Positions 1-7,362 of a DNA stretch of 15,618 nt are shown here, piece by piece. Numbering within the stretch: position 1 is the first letter of the stretch; every line of letters begins with the position of its first letter. Source of the stretch: Clostridia bacterium (GTDB lineage Bacteria; Bacillota; Clostridia; Oscillospirales; QAMX01); the NCBI GenBank assembly GCA_017556885.1, contig JAFYLV010000024.1, forward strand, positions 1 through 15,618. Direction: 5' to 3'. Made by a program: the position numbers and the translations under genes. Under the pieces are notes generated by a model. The model had not been told where the DNA came from. It was given only the letters and a program-made list of their open reading frames with translations, and did no database searches.

Positions 1-423
1 AACGGCTACGGCGAATCCATCGCACGGCTGAGCAACATGCTGGGCGGCGGTGTTATCGTCCAGCGCTTCGGCGACCTCATCCGCGGACGGCGCTCCACCG
101 CCGACCGCATCGAGGAGGCCTTTATCACACCCACCCTGCAGGCAACCCCCGGCGATCTGAGCCTGGTTCTGCCCAAGCGTATCCTTGACGGCATCATCGA
201 AATGATTTATGCCCTGGACAAGGTCGCACCGGGCACCGCAAACGAAGATACCCTGCTCTACGGCGTGGAGGTCAAGTTCTACAACATGGAAGTCTCCGTC
301 AGCGAGCATCTGGAGTCCCGCTACCCCGGTCTGTACATCATCGGCGACGGCAGCGGCATCACCCACTCCCTCTCCCATGCCTCCGCCAGCGGCGTCCACG
401 TTGCACGGGACATCGCAAAATAA
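1..423 (+). CDS. FAD-dependent dehydrogenase, C-terminal part (5' end outside window)
   Basis: The open frame runs from the first base of the window to the TAA at 421-423, giving about 140 residues with no in-window start that looks real. The ATG at 37 is internal to the conserved region. The C-terminal stretch contains YIIGDGSGITHSLSHASASG, which resembles the closing FAD-binding segment (GDG...A...G) of the uncharacterised FAD-dependent dehydrogenase family COG2509. The preceding FYNMEVS and residues around GGGVIVQRFGDL also fit that family. Such proteins are cytoplasmic flavoproteins of unknown substrate. A strong hairpin follows 28 bases after the stop. The gene is convergent with the minus-strand operon and probably unrelated to it. 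The family call is good; the biochemical role is unknown. Confidence 0.75.
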   Translation, partial: NGYGESIARLSNMLGGGVIVQRFGDLIRGRRSTADRIEEAFITPTLQATPGDLSLVLPKRILDGIIEMIYALDKVAPGTANEDTLLYGVEVKFYNMEVSVSEHLESRYPGLYIIGDGSGITHSLSHASASGVHVARDIAK

Positions 424-450
424 CATAAAAACGAATATCCGAAAAACACA

Positions 451-483
451 GAAACCGACCTATGACGATCATAGGTCGGTTTC
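451..483. terminator. Bidirectional hairpin terminator between convergent genes
   Basis: Bases 451-465 pair perfectly with 469-483 (15 bp) around a three-base CGA loop. The left side is preceded by A-rich sequence (435-454), which becomes a U-rich tail for transcripts coming from the right. On the plus side the tail is short (TTTCCGTT). The hairpin sits between the stop of the plus-strand dehydrogenase (423) and the stop of the minus-strand membrane-protein gene (497), so it probably ends both transcripts. Confidence 0.8.
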
Positions 484-496
484 CGTTATATCCTGG

Positions 497-985
497 CTAG
501 TCGTTCTCCGTCCCGTAATGCAGGCTGACCTTTTTATGCCATGCCCACTCATACTGAGCAAACATGCTCACAAGCTGCGTCAGGGTAATGAAGCCCGGCG
601 CATAGGCCCAGCGGATCATATACGCCCGCATTACCGGCGGCTCGGGAAAGTTCATGGCATAGGCAAAATACATCAGTCCGACCAGCACCCAGGACATGAC
701 AAGCGTCACCAGCGCCCAGGGCAGAGTGGCTTTGAAAAGCTCCCATCGGGTGAGCCGGGGTTCCTTGCCCCTGGGGATCTTCGGCGTATGGTGGCGGTTG
801 ATGCAAAGCCAGTAGAACAGTCCCATAACGATGCCCTGCAGCAGCGGCAGCACAAAGACCGGCGCTTTGCTCAGATCGAGCAGCTGCCCCATAATGCCGT
901 CAAAAAACCAGCGACTGAGATGCATTGCCACCGTGGCACCGATATGCGCCAGCACAAGAGGCCACTTCTTTCCTTCGATATTCAT
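497..985 (-). CDS. Small polytopic membrane protein of unknown function
   Basis: This 162-residue protein starts at an ATG preceded by AAGGAGG about eight bases upstream. I do not recognise a family. It has about four hydrophobic segments: residues 8-26, 38-60, 84-108 and 125-146. They are rich in Trp, Phe and Met. A polar, basic linker lies after the second helix (about 62-80, with HHTPKIPRGKEPR), which would be cytoplasmic by the positive-inside rule. There is no signal peptide and no obvious transporter signature. It is the last gene of the minus-strand operon, 15 bases after the PHP gene, and is followed by the 451-483 terminator. It could be a small integral membrane partner or a helper for uptake; the sequence does not decide. 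Confidence 0.75.
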   Translation of the reverse strand: MNIEGKKWPLVLAHIGATVAMHLSRWFFDGIMGQLLDLSKAPVFVLPLLQGIVMGLFYWLCINRHHTPKIPRGKEPRLTRWELFKATLPWALVTLVMSWVLVGLMYFAYAMNFPEPPVMRAYMIRWAYAPGFITLTQLVSMFAQYEWAWHKKVSLHYGTEND

Positions 986-1000
986 GCCGTTTCCCCTCCT

Positions 1001-1723
1001 TTATCTTACGAACACCTCGTCATAGACCTGCTCGCAGTTGGGCTCCTGGATACACAGGCGGAATTCCCGTGCGGACTTGATATGACGGGCAAGGTCAAAG
1101 GTGTCCCGCACCGTCTCCGGCAGGTAGACACCGCACTTGGCCCGGTAGGCCGTATCGGCATGATAATCGCCGCCGCAGGTGACGGCAAGCCCCGTCTCCC
1201 CGCCTATGCGCAGGAGATCCTCCGCATAGGATTTTCCGTAGATCGGGTGACAGTTGACCTCGATGCCGTCCAGATACGCGGGATCCAGCACGGTCGTGCC
1301 GCCCCGGAAGGGATGCGCCTGCACCACGCAGCCGCCGGCGGCGGAAACGGCGCGGTAGAGCTCCTCCTGCGTCATATCATAAAGGCAGGGGTATTCCCGC
1401 AGAAAGTCCTCCCCCACACCGTAGACCAGCAGATGCACCTTCGGATAGAGGATCATGGATACCTCTACACCAAAGAAGACCCGCGCGCCCACCGTGTCGG
1501 CATATTCCGTCGCGCGGTCAAACTCCGCGAGGTATCGGGTGACAAATTCCTGCACATCCCCGTCGCGGACATAGCCCTTTTCATAATGGTTTGATAGCAC
1601 AATGCCATCCAAGCCCCGGGCCAGGGCCGCATCAAGGATCTCGTTGTGTGGCGCACGGCAGCAGCGGCTGATGCCCGCCGAATGGCCGTGCAGGTCGATA
1701 AGTATGTTTCCCGTATTCTGCAT
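1001..1723 (-). CDS. PHP-domain metal-dependent hydrolase
   Basis: The 240-residue protein carries the metal-binding motifs of the PHP (polymerase and histidinol phosphatase) superfamily in order: DLHGHS with H12 and H14, SNHY with H46, a GVEVS glutamate at 87, AHPFRGG with H137, and GGDYHAD with D186 and H188. These fit a tri-metal phosphoesterase site. I chose the ATG at 1723 over the one at 1762: the inner ATG has GGAGG about ten bases upstream and overlaps the upstream stop as TAATG, so translation is probably coupled to the M14/GNAT gene. Known PHP proteins cleave phosphomonoesters, cyclic phosphates or related substrates. Here the substrate is unknown. HisK-like histidinol phosphatase activity is possible, but the operon has no other histidine gene. 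Confidence 0.88.
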   Translation of the reverse strand: MQNTGNILIDLHGHSAGISRCCRAPHNEILDAALARGLDGIVLSNHYEKGYVRDGDVQEFVTRYLAEFDRATEYADTVGARVFFGVEVSMILYPKVHLLVYGVGEDFLREYPCLYDMTQEELYRAVSAAGGCVVQAHPFRGGTTVLDPAYLDGIEVNCHPIYGKSYAEDLLRIGGETGLAVTCGGDYHADTAYRAKCGVYLPETVRDTFDLARHIKSAREFRLCIQEPNCEQVYDEVFVR

Positions 1724-3246
1724 TACAGTTTTGCCTCCATAACGATAAACGTTTTGTTCCATTCGGCGCGGCCGTTCTTTTCAAACCCCGTCTTTTCGTA
1801 CACGTGGATGGCGGCAGAGTTGGTCTCGTGCACCTGGATCTCCACCCGGTCGCGCTTTCCGAGCGCGCGAAAAAGCTCCAGCAGAGCCTCCACGGCGGCG
1901 GTTCCGAATCCGCGGTTGAGATAGGGATCGGAAATGAAGAGATCGGTAAAGGCGTAGGGTTTTCCCTCCTTGGGTTCGACGCGGGCGATGACCATGCCGA
2001 TGACCCGGTCCCCGTTGTAAATGCCGTAAACGCGGCTGTTTTCTCGATACATATATCCTTCTGCCAGAACGGCCTCCGGCTGACCGACAAAGCGCTTGCC
2101 GACACGCCTTAAGTCGCGGCAGGCATCAAAATTGGCGGCATCCACCTCCCGCAGCGTGACCTGACGTTTCTCCGGCTGCGGGATACGCCCCTCGCGCTGC
2201 TCGGTGATATACCGGCGCAGAGCCGCCGCCCAGCTGCGGCCGAGGGCCAGCAGCCCTTCCTCCGTCACCGGATGGGAAGGATCTCCGAAATAGCAGGTCT
2301 CCAGCGTGAAAGCCATTTCATTTTCCGGACGGCGGGTCATGTAATTGGTAAACTGCGCCGCGCCGTGATTCCAGCCGTACTCGGCGGGATAATCGTTCTT
2401 CTGCCGATACGGGAAAGAACCGGGCTGCAGATTCGCCTCCAAAAGCTGCCCGAAGCGCAGGATGCGCTCCTCCTTGTCCGGATTCATGTGGATGATAAAG
2501 GCCACGTCGTTGCCGCCGTTTTTATGGCAAGGGGCGTGAAAATCAAAGGCGTAGTGACAACCCGCCTCCGCCGCTTTGCGGATGGCGGCGCACTCGGGAT
2601 AAATGGATTCCTTTTCCGGCGCATAGTCGCGGTTGTGGTCATAGGGCCAACGACCCTTTCCCTGATCGCCATCCACCACGCCGTCATAGTCCACAAAGGG
2701 AACGGCAAAAAGCTGCGTATCCGGAATCGGTTCCGCAAGGAGACTGTCCAGCAGTCCCTCCAGCACAAAGCTTCCTGTGGATTCGCAGGCATGGTGCCGG
2801 GCGGTAAGCAGGATACGGGTTCCGCCCTCCCCCGCCGTCAGGCAGGGAACGGAACGTCCCTTGCGGCTCTTGCAAAGCTCTCCGCAGGCAAGCCCGCGGG
2901 CCGCGGCAAATTCCGCAAAGCGGTCGGGGTGATAGAGCATACTGTGGGCAAAATAGACTTTATCCTCACCATCGGCGAAGGTATAGGTAAAGCTTCCGTC
3001 GCCGGTATAGCCGCCAAGCCACGTCCATGCCCGCAGATCGTGGCTCACGGCGGGGCCGTAGTGGCCGATGCGATTGTCCCGCAGTTCAAAGCGCAGGGTC
3101 TCCCCCGCCGCACCCTCCACGCAGAAGGCCCAGTAAAACCAGTCCTCCACCGTGGTGCGCAGATCGTTCTGCAGAACGTAATCCTTTCCGTTCTGCTGCA
3201 GGATGCGGATATTTCCGCCGGTAAAATCGGAATGGATGCGGATCAT
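1723..3246 (-). CDS. M14 metallocarboxypeptidase-like protein fused to a C-terminal GNAT acetyltransferase
   Basis: The 507-residue protein has three parts. Residues 1-135 resemble the beta-rich N-domain that precedes cytosolic carboxypeptidase-like M14 enzymes (DWFYWAFCVEG, GPAVSHDLRAWTW, DKVYFAHSMLYHPDRF). Residues about 140-350 are the M14 domain: zinc ligands in HACE (H152, E155) and H237 in FDFHAPCH, substrate-pocket YDGVVDG...DHNRDY (187-208), and catalytic-type E316 in FTLETCYF. Residues about 364-507 form a GNAT domain with the acetyl-CoA loop RGFGTA at 445-450 and the C-terminal NSAAIHVYEKTGFEK. The ATG at 3246 is chosen because AAGGAG lies about nine bases upstream; the longer frame from 3324 would run into the upstream gene. 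It is cytoplasmic, with no signal peptide. It lies 19 bases after the FAD oxidoreductase gene and overlaps the PHP start. The domains are clear; the substrate (peptide, amide or N-acyl amino acid) is not. Confidence 0.88.
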   Translation of the reverse strand: MIRIHSDFTGGNIRILQQNGKDYVLQNDLRTTVEDWFYWAFCVEGAAGETLRFELRDNRIGHYGPAVSHDLRAWTWLGGYTGDGSFTYTFADGEDKVYFAHSMLYHPDRFAEFAAARGLACGELCKSRKGRSVPCLTAGEGGTRILLTARHHACESTGSFVLEGLLDSLLAEPIPDTQLFAVPFVDYDGVVDGDQGKGRWPYDHNRDYAPEKESIYPECAAIRKAAEAGCHYAFDFHAPCHKNGGNDVAFIIHMNPDKEERILRFGQLLEANLQPGSFPYRQKNDYPAEYGWNHGAAQFTNYMTRRPENEMAFTLETCYFGDPSHPVTEEGLLALGRSWAAALRRYITEQREGRIPQPEKRQVTLREVDAANFDACRDLRRVGKRFVGQPEAVLAEGYMYRENSRVYGIYNGDRVIGMVIARVEPKEGKPYAFTDLFISDPYLNRGFGTAAVEALLELFRALGKRDRVEIQVHETNSAAIHVYEKTGFEKNGRAEWNKTFIVMEAKL

Positions 3247-3265
3247 TTGCACATCTCCTTCATGC

Positions 3266-4450
3266 TTACAGTTCAAACTCCCGTCCGTCCTCAAGACCGG
3301 GAACAATGGCGCCGCCAGCCGCAAGATCGGCCTTCAGGGCAGTGATATCAAGCTCTCTTACGTTCTTTTTCTCCCGCAGAGCCATCGCTGCGGCGGCTCC
3401 CGCCGCCTCGCCCATGGCCATGCAGCTTGCCTTTACCCGGATGGCGGAATTGGTCTCCCGGTCGGTGGAAATGCAGCGTCCCGCCATCATCAGGTTATCC
3501 AGATCCGCCGCGATCATGGCAGAAAGACGCACCGAGGGCGTGTTTTCATGCCGGATATAGCGGATGAGCGCCTTCTGTCCCTCCCGGTGCACATCCACAA
3601 ACCAATAGGTGTAGCACACGGAATCCGCAAACTGCCGACCGGATTCGTAATCCTCCACCTGCATGCAGCTCTCACCGCGGATGCGCCGCCCTTCGCGGGG
3701 GGCAAGGGAAGGCGCAATGGCCATGATGCGCTCATCCCCCGTCTCCATCCGCTCAAAGATCATACGGCGCGCGGCGATCTCCGCCCGCGTGACGGCATCA
3801 CTGTCGGTGGGGTCGATGGGCACATGATTGCGGTTGTCTCCGAAATTGAGTACGCGGTCCTCCCCCGGCTCCACCGCCGGAAAATACCGCAGGGTGCCGG
3901 GCTGAATGGTGCCCGCCCCATCGCCGGTGACCGTTTGCGCACCGGCAAAGGCGGCAAGCTCACCGTCTCCCGTGCAGTCGATAAAGGAATCCGCCGCAAG
4001 GGTGCGAAGCCCCGAACGGGTGGCGATGCGGATGCCGGTAATGTGCCGTCCCTCTGTCAGCGCCTCCACCATGGGCTGGCCGTAGAAAAGATGCACCCCT
4101 GCCTCCAGCAGCATATCATCCATAATTTTTGCCGCCGCGGCAGGATTGACCCGCACGCCGTACTGAAAATGCTTGACATATTCCGCATTCATATCCGGAA
4201 TGCGCGCATAGCCCGCGCGCCACAGGCGCAGAGCATATTCCCAGCCGATGCCGGCGATAACCATCTTCCGGTCCGGCCGGAAGGGATTATTGAACTCGTC
4301 GATGGAGCAGTTTCCGTAATAGGTCAGGATGCCGCCGGGCGTAGTCTGGCGCTCCACCAGTGCGACGGACGCGCCGCGGCGGGCGGCGGCGATGGCCGCG
4401 CAAAATCCCGCAACTCCCGCGCCGCATACGATCAGGTCAAATTTATCCAT
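3266..4450 (-). CDS. FAD-dependent oxidoreductase (FAD_oxidored / PF12831-like)
   Basis: The 394-residue cytoplasmic flavoprotein has an N-terminal Rossmann nucleotide-binding motif, GAGVAG, at residues 10-15. An acidic residue closes the second strand (VALVERQ), and TPGGIL follows. The middle contains FIDCTGDGELAAFAGA and the C-terminus LDNLMMAGRCISTDRETNSAIRVKASC...GEAAGAAAA. This combination is typical of the FAD_oxidored family, often found near sugar- or secondary-metabolite catabolic genes and generally of unknown substrate. Its ATG overlaps the end of the AraC gene by 8 bases, with GGAGG six bases upstream inside that gene, so the two are co-transcribed and probably coupled. No quinone or membrane anchor is visible. 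The family call is firm; the reaction is unassigned. Confidence 0.88.
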   Translation of the reverse strand: MDKFDLIVCGAGVAGFCAAIAAARRGASVALVERQTTPGGILTYYGNCSIDEFNNPFRPDRKMVIAGIGWEYALRLWRAGYARIPDMNAEYVKHFQYGVRVNPAAAAKIMDDMLLEAGVHLFYGQPMVEALTEGRHITGIRIATRSGLRTLAADSFIDCTGDGELAAFAGAQTVTGDGAGTIQPGTLRYFPAVEPGEDRVLNFGDNRNHVPIDPTDSDAVTRAEIAARRMIFERMETGDERIMAIAPSLAPREGRRIRGESCMQVEDYESGRQFADSVCYTYWFVDVHREGQKALIRYIRHENTPSVRLSAMIAADLDNLMMAGRCISTDRETNSAIRVKASCMAMGEAAGAAAAMALREKKNVRELDITALKADLAAGGAIVPGLEDGREFEL

Positions 4451-5258
4451 GCGTATCCTCCGTTTTCTGCCGCGCCTTGATGCGGCGGTATTCGCTGGGA
4501 GAAATGCCCTCCCGGCCGGAGAAAAACCGGGAAAAATGCAGCACGTCCCGGAAGCCCACCGAGGCGGCGACCTCTGTCACCGTCAGATCGGTGCGGCGCA
4601 GCAGTTCCTTTGCCGCATCCATTTTACGGGCATCGATATATTGCTTTGGCGACAGTCCGTACCGTTCCTTGAAGAGGCGGAACAGATAGGGTTGGCTGAT
4701 GCCGACAAAACTTGCCAGCTCCTCCACCGTGATACGCCCGGCAATATTGACTTCAATATACTTCTCCGCCGCGGAAAGATAAGCCTCCGGCGCGGAAACA
4801 TACCGGTCAGCCGTATCTTTTCTCGGCAGACTTCGATAGAGGGAAACAAAGATCTCCAGCATTTCATAGGGATCCCGGGTTCCGTTTTTGACCGAAAAAA
4901 TGTATCCCTTTGCCTTGCAGGCAGCCGTCACATCCGCCGGTCGAAAAATTCCCCCCGCGGCATCGATCGTTTCAAAAAGAGGCTCCAGCCGACGGTCGCC
5001 GGACATGAACCATACATATTCCCAAGGCTCTTCCGCTGCGGCCCCGTAATGCTCCGGCATGCCGGGCTTGACAAAAAAGCCCTGCCCCGCCGCCACCTCG
5101 CGGCCGTTGAAGGTTCCCCGGCCGGAGAGCACGTAATGCACGATATACTTATTCCGCCGCCCGGGGCCGAAGGCCGTATCCTCCACACCGGCGGCATATC
5201 CGATATGATCCAGCGAGACCAGCGGACACGTTCCGCCTGCAACCGCAAAGCAGCGCAT
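4443..5258 (-). CDS. AraC-family transcriptional regulator
   Basis: The 271-residue protein has an N-terminal cupin-like sensing half (about residues 25-95, with HYVLSGRGTFNGREVAAGQGFFVKP split over strands, and the usual PGMPEHYG loop). The C-terminal AraC/XylS DNA-binding domain carries two helix-turn-helix units: about 177-198 (ITVEELASFVGISQPYLFRLFK) and about 227-248 (TVTEVAASVGFRDVLHFSRFF). It ends with the family signature GISPSEYRR. The start ATG has GGAG eight bases upstream. It is the first gene of the minus-strand operon and faces the glycyl radical enzyme operon across 112 bases, the usual arrangement for a regulator that senses the pathway substrate and activates the divergent operon. 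The ligand is unknown. Confidence 0.92.
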   Translation of the reverse strand: MRCFAVAGGTCPLVSLDHIGYAAGVEDTAFGPGRRNKYIVHYVLSGRGTFNGREVAAGQGFFVKPGMPEHYGAAAEEPWEYVWFMSGDRRLEPLFETIDAAGGIFRPADVTAACKAKGYIFSVKNGTRDPYEMLEIFVSLYRSLPRKDTADRYVSAPEAYLSAAEKYIEVNIAGRITVEELASFVGISQPYLFRLFKERYGLSPKQYIDARKMDAAKELLRRTDLTVTEVAASVGFRDVLHFSRFFSGREGISPSEYRRIKARQKTEDTHG

Positions 5259-5370
5259 ACCTATCTCTCCCCCCCTTTGTTAAGATTTTACCATATAATT
5301 CATATCTTTTGCAATAGAAAATCCGCAGCGGCTATTGTAGAATAATAATCAGGAAAGGACGTGATCCCCC
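5259..5370. promoter_or_regulatory. Divergent promoter region between the AraC-type and GRE operons
   Basis: This is the only AT-rich gap in this half of the window. For the minus strand, a TTGCAA -35 box (5309-5314) and a TAAAAT -10 box (complement of 5285-5290) are 18 bases apart and well placed for the araC-type gene. For the plus strand there are two candidates: a perfect TATAAT at 5294-5299 without a good -35, as expected of an activator-dependent promoter, or TTGCAA (5309-5314) with TATTGT (5333-5338) at an 18-base spacing. The GRE ribosome site AGGAAAGG is at 5351-5358. Promoter boxes were read by eye. Confidence 0.55.
5312..5337. promoter_or_regulatory. Inverted repeat, candidate regulator site upstream of the GRE gene
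   Basis: CAATAG (5312-5317) is matched by CTATTG (5332-5337), and directly inside the right arm is the palindrome CCGC-A-GCGG (5323-5331). The element lies just upstream of the minus-strand -35 box and between the two plus-strand promoter candidates, so it could be the AraC-type operator. If the TATAAT at 5294 is used, it would instead be a hairpin in the 5' leader of the GRE mRNA. AraC proteins usually bind direct rather than inverted repeats, which lowers confidence. Confidence 0.35.
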
Positions 5371-7356
5371 ATGAAAACCATTGCCGAGCAGTTTGCTGAT
5401 ATTGGTGAATATGTCGGTGTCGCTCTCTTTGCGGAGCCGGAGCGCAGTCTCTTTTACCGCAAGGCGCTCGCTCTGCGCCGTCTGTATGAGAACTGCAACC
5501 TGCCGGATTATACCGGGAAACCCCTCTACCCCTCCGGAAAGATCTCCTACGGTTCACATTTCTTCCCCAACAACAACCGCGGTCTCTCCGTGGATCTGAA
5601 CAAGCTCCGCGAGGTCTGCCCGGAAGGTGCAGATGCCTACGAGCGTGTCTTTTTCAGCTTTACCTCCTCTTTGCCGCCCGAGCACGTTGTCGGCGGCAAT
5701 ATGTATACCCACACCATCCCCAATTACCACCGCATCCTTGCAGAGGGCTTCAACGCCTACGTTCCCCGCATTGAAAAGATCGCCGACCGGGATCTTCGCG
5801 AAGGTTTGCTGCATCTGATCGAGGGCATCCGCGCCTTTGCCGCCCGCAGTGCCGACCATCTCGCCGCGGCAGGCGCGCCCGAGCGGCTCGTTTCCGCCCT
5901 GCGCCGGGTCCCGATGCAGCCTGCACGGGATGTTTTCGAGGCAGCGGAATGCTGGAATTTCGTCATGTATCTCGACCGCTGCGACAACCTCGGCTGTCTG
6001 GAAAAGGGACTTCTGCCCTACTGGAAGGGGGAGGACATCGTCCCCCTGCTTGAAAACCTGTATGAGAACCTCGATGTGAACGTCGGCTGGTCCATGGCGC
6101 TCCATCCCCCCTATTCGCCGCTGACCCTGCAGTGCCTCAAAGCCGCCAAGGGACACCGCCGTCCTATGATCGAGCTTTTCGTGGACGAAAACACCCCGGA
6201 AGAGGTGTGGGAGACCGCCTTCGACACCGTCCGTTCCGGTTCCGGCCAGCCGGCCTTCTACAATCCCCATGTGCTGCTGCGTGGACTGAAAGAGCGCTTC
6301 CCCATCATCCGTGATGAGGACATTCCCTTCTTCTGCGGCGGTGGCTGCACCGAGGCCATGTTTGACGGCTGCTCCAACGTCGGCAGTCACGACGCAGGCA
6401 TCAACCTGCTGCTCATTCTGGAGAACACGCTGAAGACAAAGCTGACTTCAGCTGCCGATTTTGAAAGCTTCTATGCCGCCTTCATGGCCGATACCGCCGA
6501 GGTGACAGACACCGTCACCCGGGAGATCGCAAACTCGCAGGAGCGCCGCGCAAAGCTCAATCCCCTGCCCATGCGCACCCTGCTGGTGGACGACTGCATC
6601 GACCGCGAGATCGAATACAATGCCGGCGGTGCCCGCTACTCCTGGAGTCAGATCAGCTTTGCCGGACTTGTCAATGTCATTGACGGACTGCTTGCCATCC
6701 GCGAGCTTGTATTCACCGAAAAGAAATACACCGCCGCGGAGGTTCTGGCGAAACTCGCGGCAAACGATGCGGAATTCCTGCGGGAGTGCCGTCTCCTGCC
6801 CGTTTCCTACGGCCATGGCTCCGCGGAGGCGGATGCCTTTGCCCACCGACTTTCCGCAGATGTTTTTGCACTGCTGAACGGTAAAAAGCCTTGGATGGGC
6901 GAGGGATTCCTTGCCTCCTCGGTGCTTTTCAGCGCCGCCGCCCAGGGCGGCGCGGATATCGGCGCGACCCCCGACGGCCGCGCTGCCGGCGCTCCCCTTG
7001 CCGACTCCATCGCCCCCATCCTCGGCAAGGACACCGCAGGTCCCACCGCCATGCTCAAGAGCGTCACGAGCCTCGATATCCCCAACGCCCTCGGCGTGCC
7101 CGTGCTCAATTTTAACATTGAGCCCTCCTTCCGAAACGACATTCTGAAAAGCCTCATCCTCTCCTATATGGAGATGAAGGGCATCCACTTCCAGATCTCC
7201 TGCGTTTCCCGGGAGATGCTGGAGGAGGCCTATAAAAACCCCGACCTGCACCGCAATCTCATCGTCCGCGTAGGCGGCTATTCGGAATATTTCTGCAATC
7301 TCACCGACGAGCTCAAGCGCGCGGTCATCGCCCGCACCATCCAGAAGGGAGTATAA
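5371..7356 (+). CDS. Short glycyl radical enzyme (PFL/dehydratase superfamily), substrate unknown
   Basis: The 661-residue protein carries both hallmarks of glycyl radical enzymes. The thiyl-radical cysteine is in GCTE (C326, E328), and the radical glycine is in RVGGYSEYF (Gly636, 25 residues from the C-terminus). Other family signatures are MYTHTIPNYHRILAEG near residue 110-125, the SGSGQPAFYNPHVL stretch before the active-site loop, and GATPDGRAAGAPLADSIAP followed by the TAMLKSVTSLD segment. The Cys-x-Glu pair is the arrangement seen in eliminase and decarboxylase members (glycerol, choline, hydroxyproline enzymes), not the Cys-Cys of pyruvate formate-lyase. It is over 100 residues shorter than those enzymes (roughly 790-850), mostly at the N-terminus. 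AGGAAAGG precedes the ATG. The activase gene follows after six bases. It is a cytoplasmic, oxygen-sensitive enzyme. The substrate is not predictable. Confidence 0.92.
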   Translation: MKTIAEQFADIGEYVGVALFAEPERSLFYRKALALRRLYENCNLPDYTGKPLYPSGKISYGSHFFPNNNRGLSVDLNKLREVCPEGADAYERVFFSFTSSLPPEHVVGGNMYTHTIPNYHRILAEGFNAYVPRIEKIADRDLREGLLHLIEGIRAFAARSADHLAAAGAPERLVSALRRVPMQPARDVFEAAECWNFVMYLDRCDNLGCLEKGLLPYWKGEDIVPLLENLYENLDVNVGWSMALHPPYSPLTLQCLKAAKGHRRPMIELFVDENTPEEVWETAFDTVRSGSGQPAFYNPHVLLRGLKERFPIIRDEDIPFFCGGGCTEAMFDGCSNVGSHDAGINLLLILENTLKTKLTSAADFESFYAAFMADTAEVTDTVTREIANSQERRAKLNPLPMRTLLVDDCIDREIEYNAGGARYSWSQISFAGLVNVIDGLLAIRELVFTEKKYTAAEVLAKLAANDAEFLRECRLLPVSYGHGSAEADAFAHRLSADVFALLNGKKPWMGEGFLASSVLFSAAAQGGADIGATPDGRAAGAPLADSIAPILGKDTAGPTAMLKSVTSLDIPNALGVPVLNFNIEPSFRNDILKSLILSYMEMKGIHFQISCVSREMLEEAYKNPDLHRNLIVRVGGYSEYFCNLTDELKRAVIARTIQKGV

Positions 7357-7362
7357 CTCCTT
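7345..7362 (+). promoter_or_regulatory. Ribosome site of the activase gene inside a small hairpin
   Basis: GGAGT (7348-7352) pairs with ACTCC (7356-7360) around ATA, and the pairing can extend to AAGG/CCTT with one bulged G. The left arm is the only Shine-Dalgarno sequence (AAGGGAG) of the activase gene, and the stem spans the GRE stop codon. Ribosomes finishing the GRE gene would open it, so activase synthesis may be coupled to, and kept below, that of its target. The stem is short, so this is suggestive only. Confidence 0.3.

Noticed and set aside
209..1594. Long plus-strand open frame of 461 codons
   Set aside because: It lies antisense to the membrane-protein and PHP genes, crosses the 451-483 terminator, has no ribosome site, and its translation has low complexity without recognisable domains. 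High GC produces such shadows.
1001..1723. Calling the PHP gene hisK (histidinol phosphatase)
   Set aside because: It shares only the superfamily metal motifs, and it is in an operon with unrelated enzymes, far from the his operon. The specific name is not supported.
3247..3324. Longer N-terminus for the M14::GNAT protein
   Set aside because: The extension overlaps the end of the FAD gene and lacks a ribosome site, whereas the ATG at 3246 has one and begins the conserved domain.
2272..4480. Plus-strand open frames (2272-3345 and 3203-4480) opposite the M14::GNAT and FAD genes
   Set aside because: They are shadows of strongly supported minus-strand genes, with no family motifs and no Shine-Dalgarno sequences.
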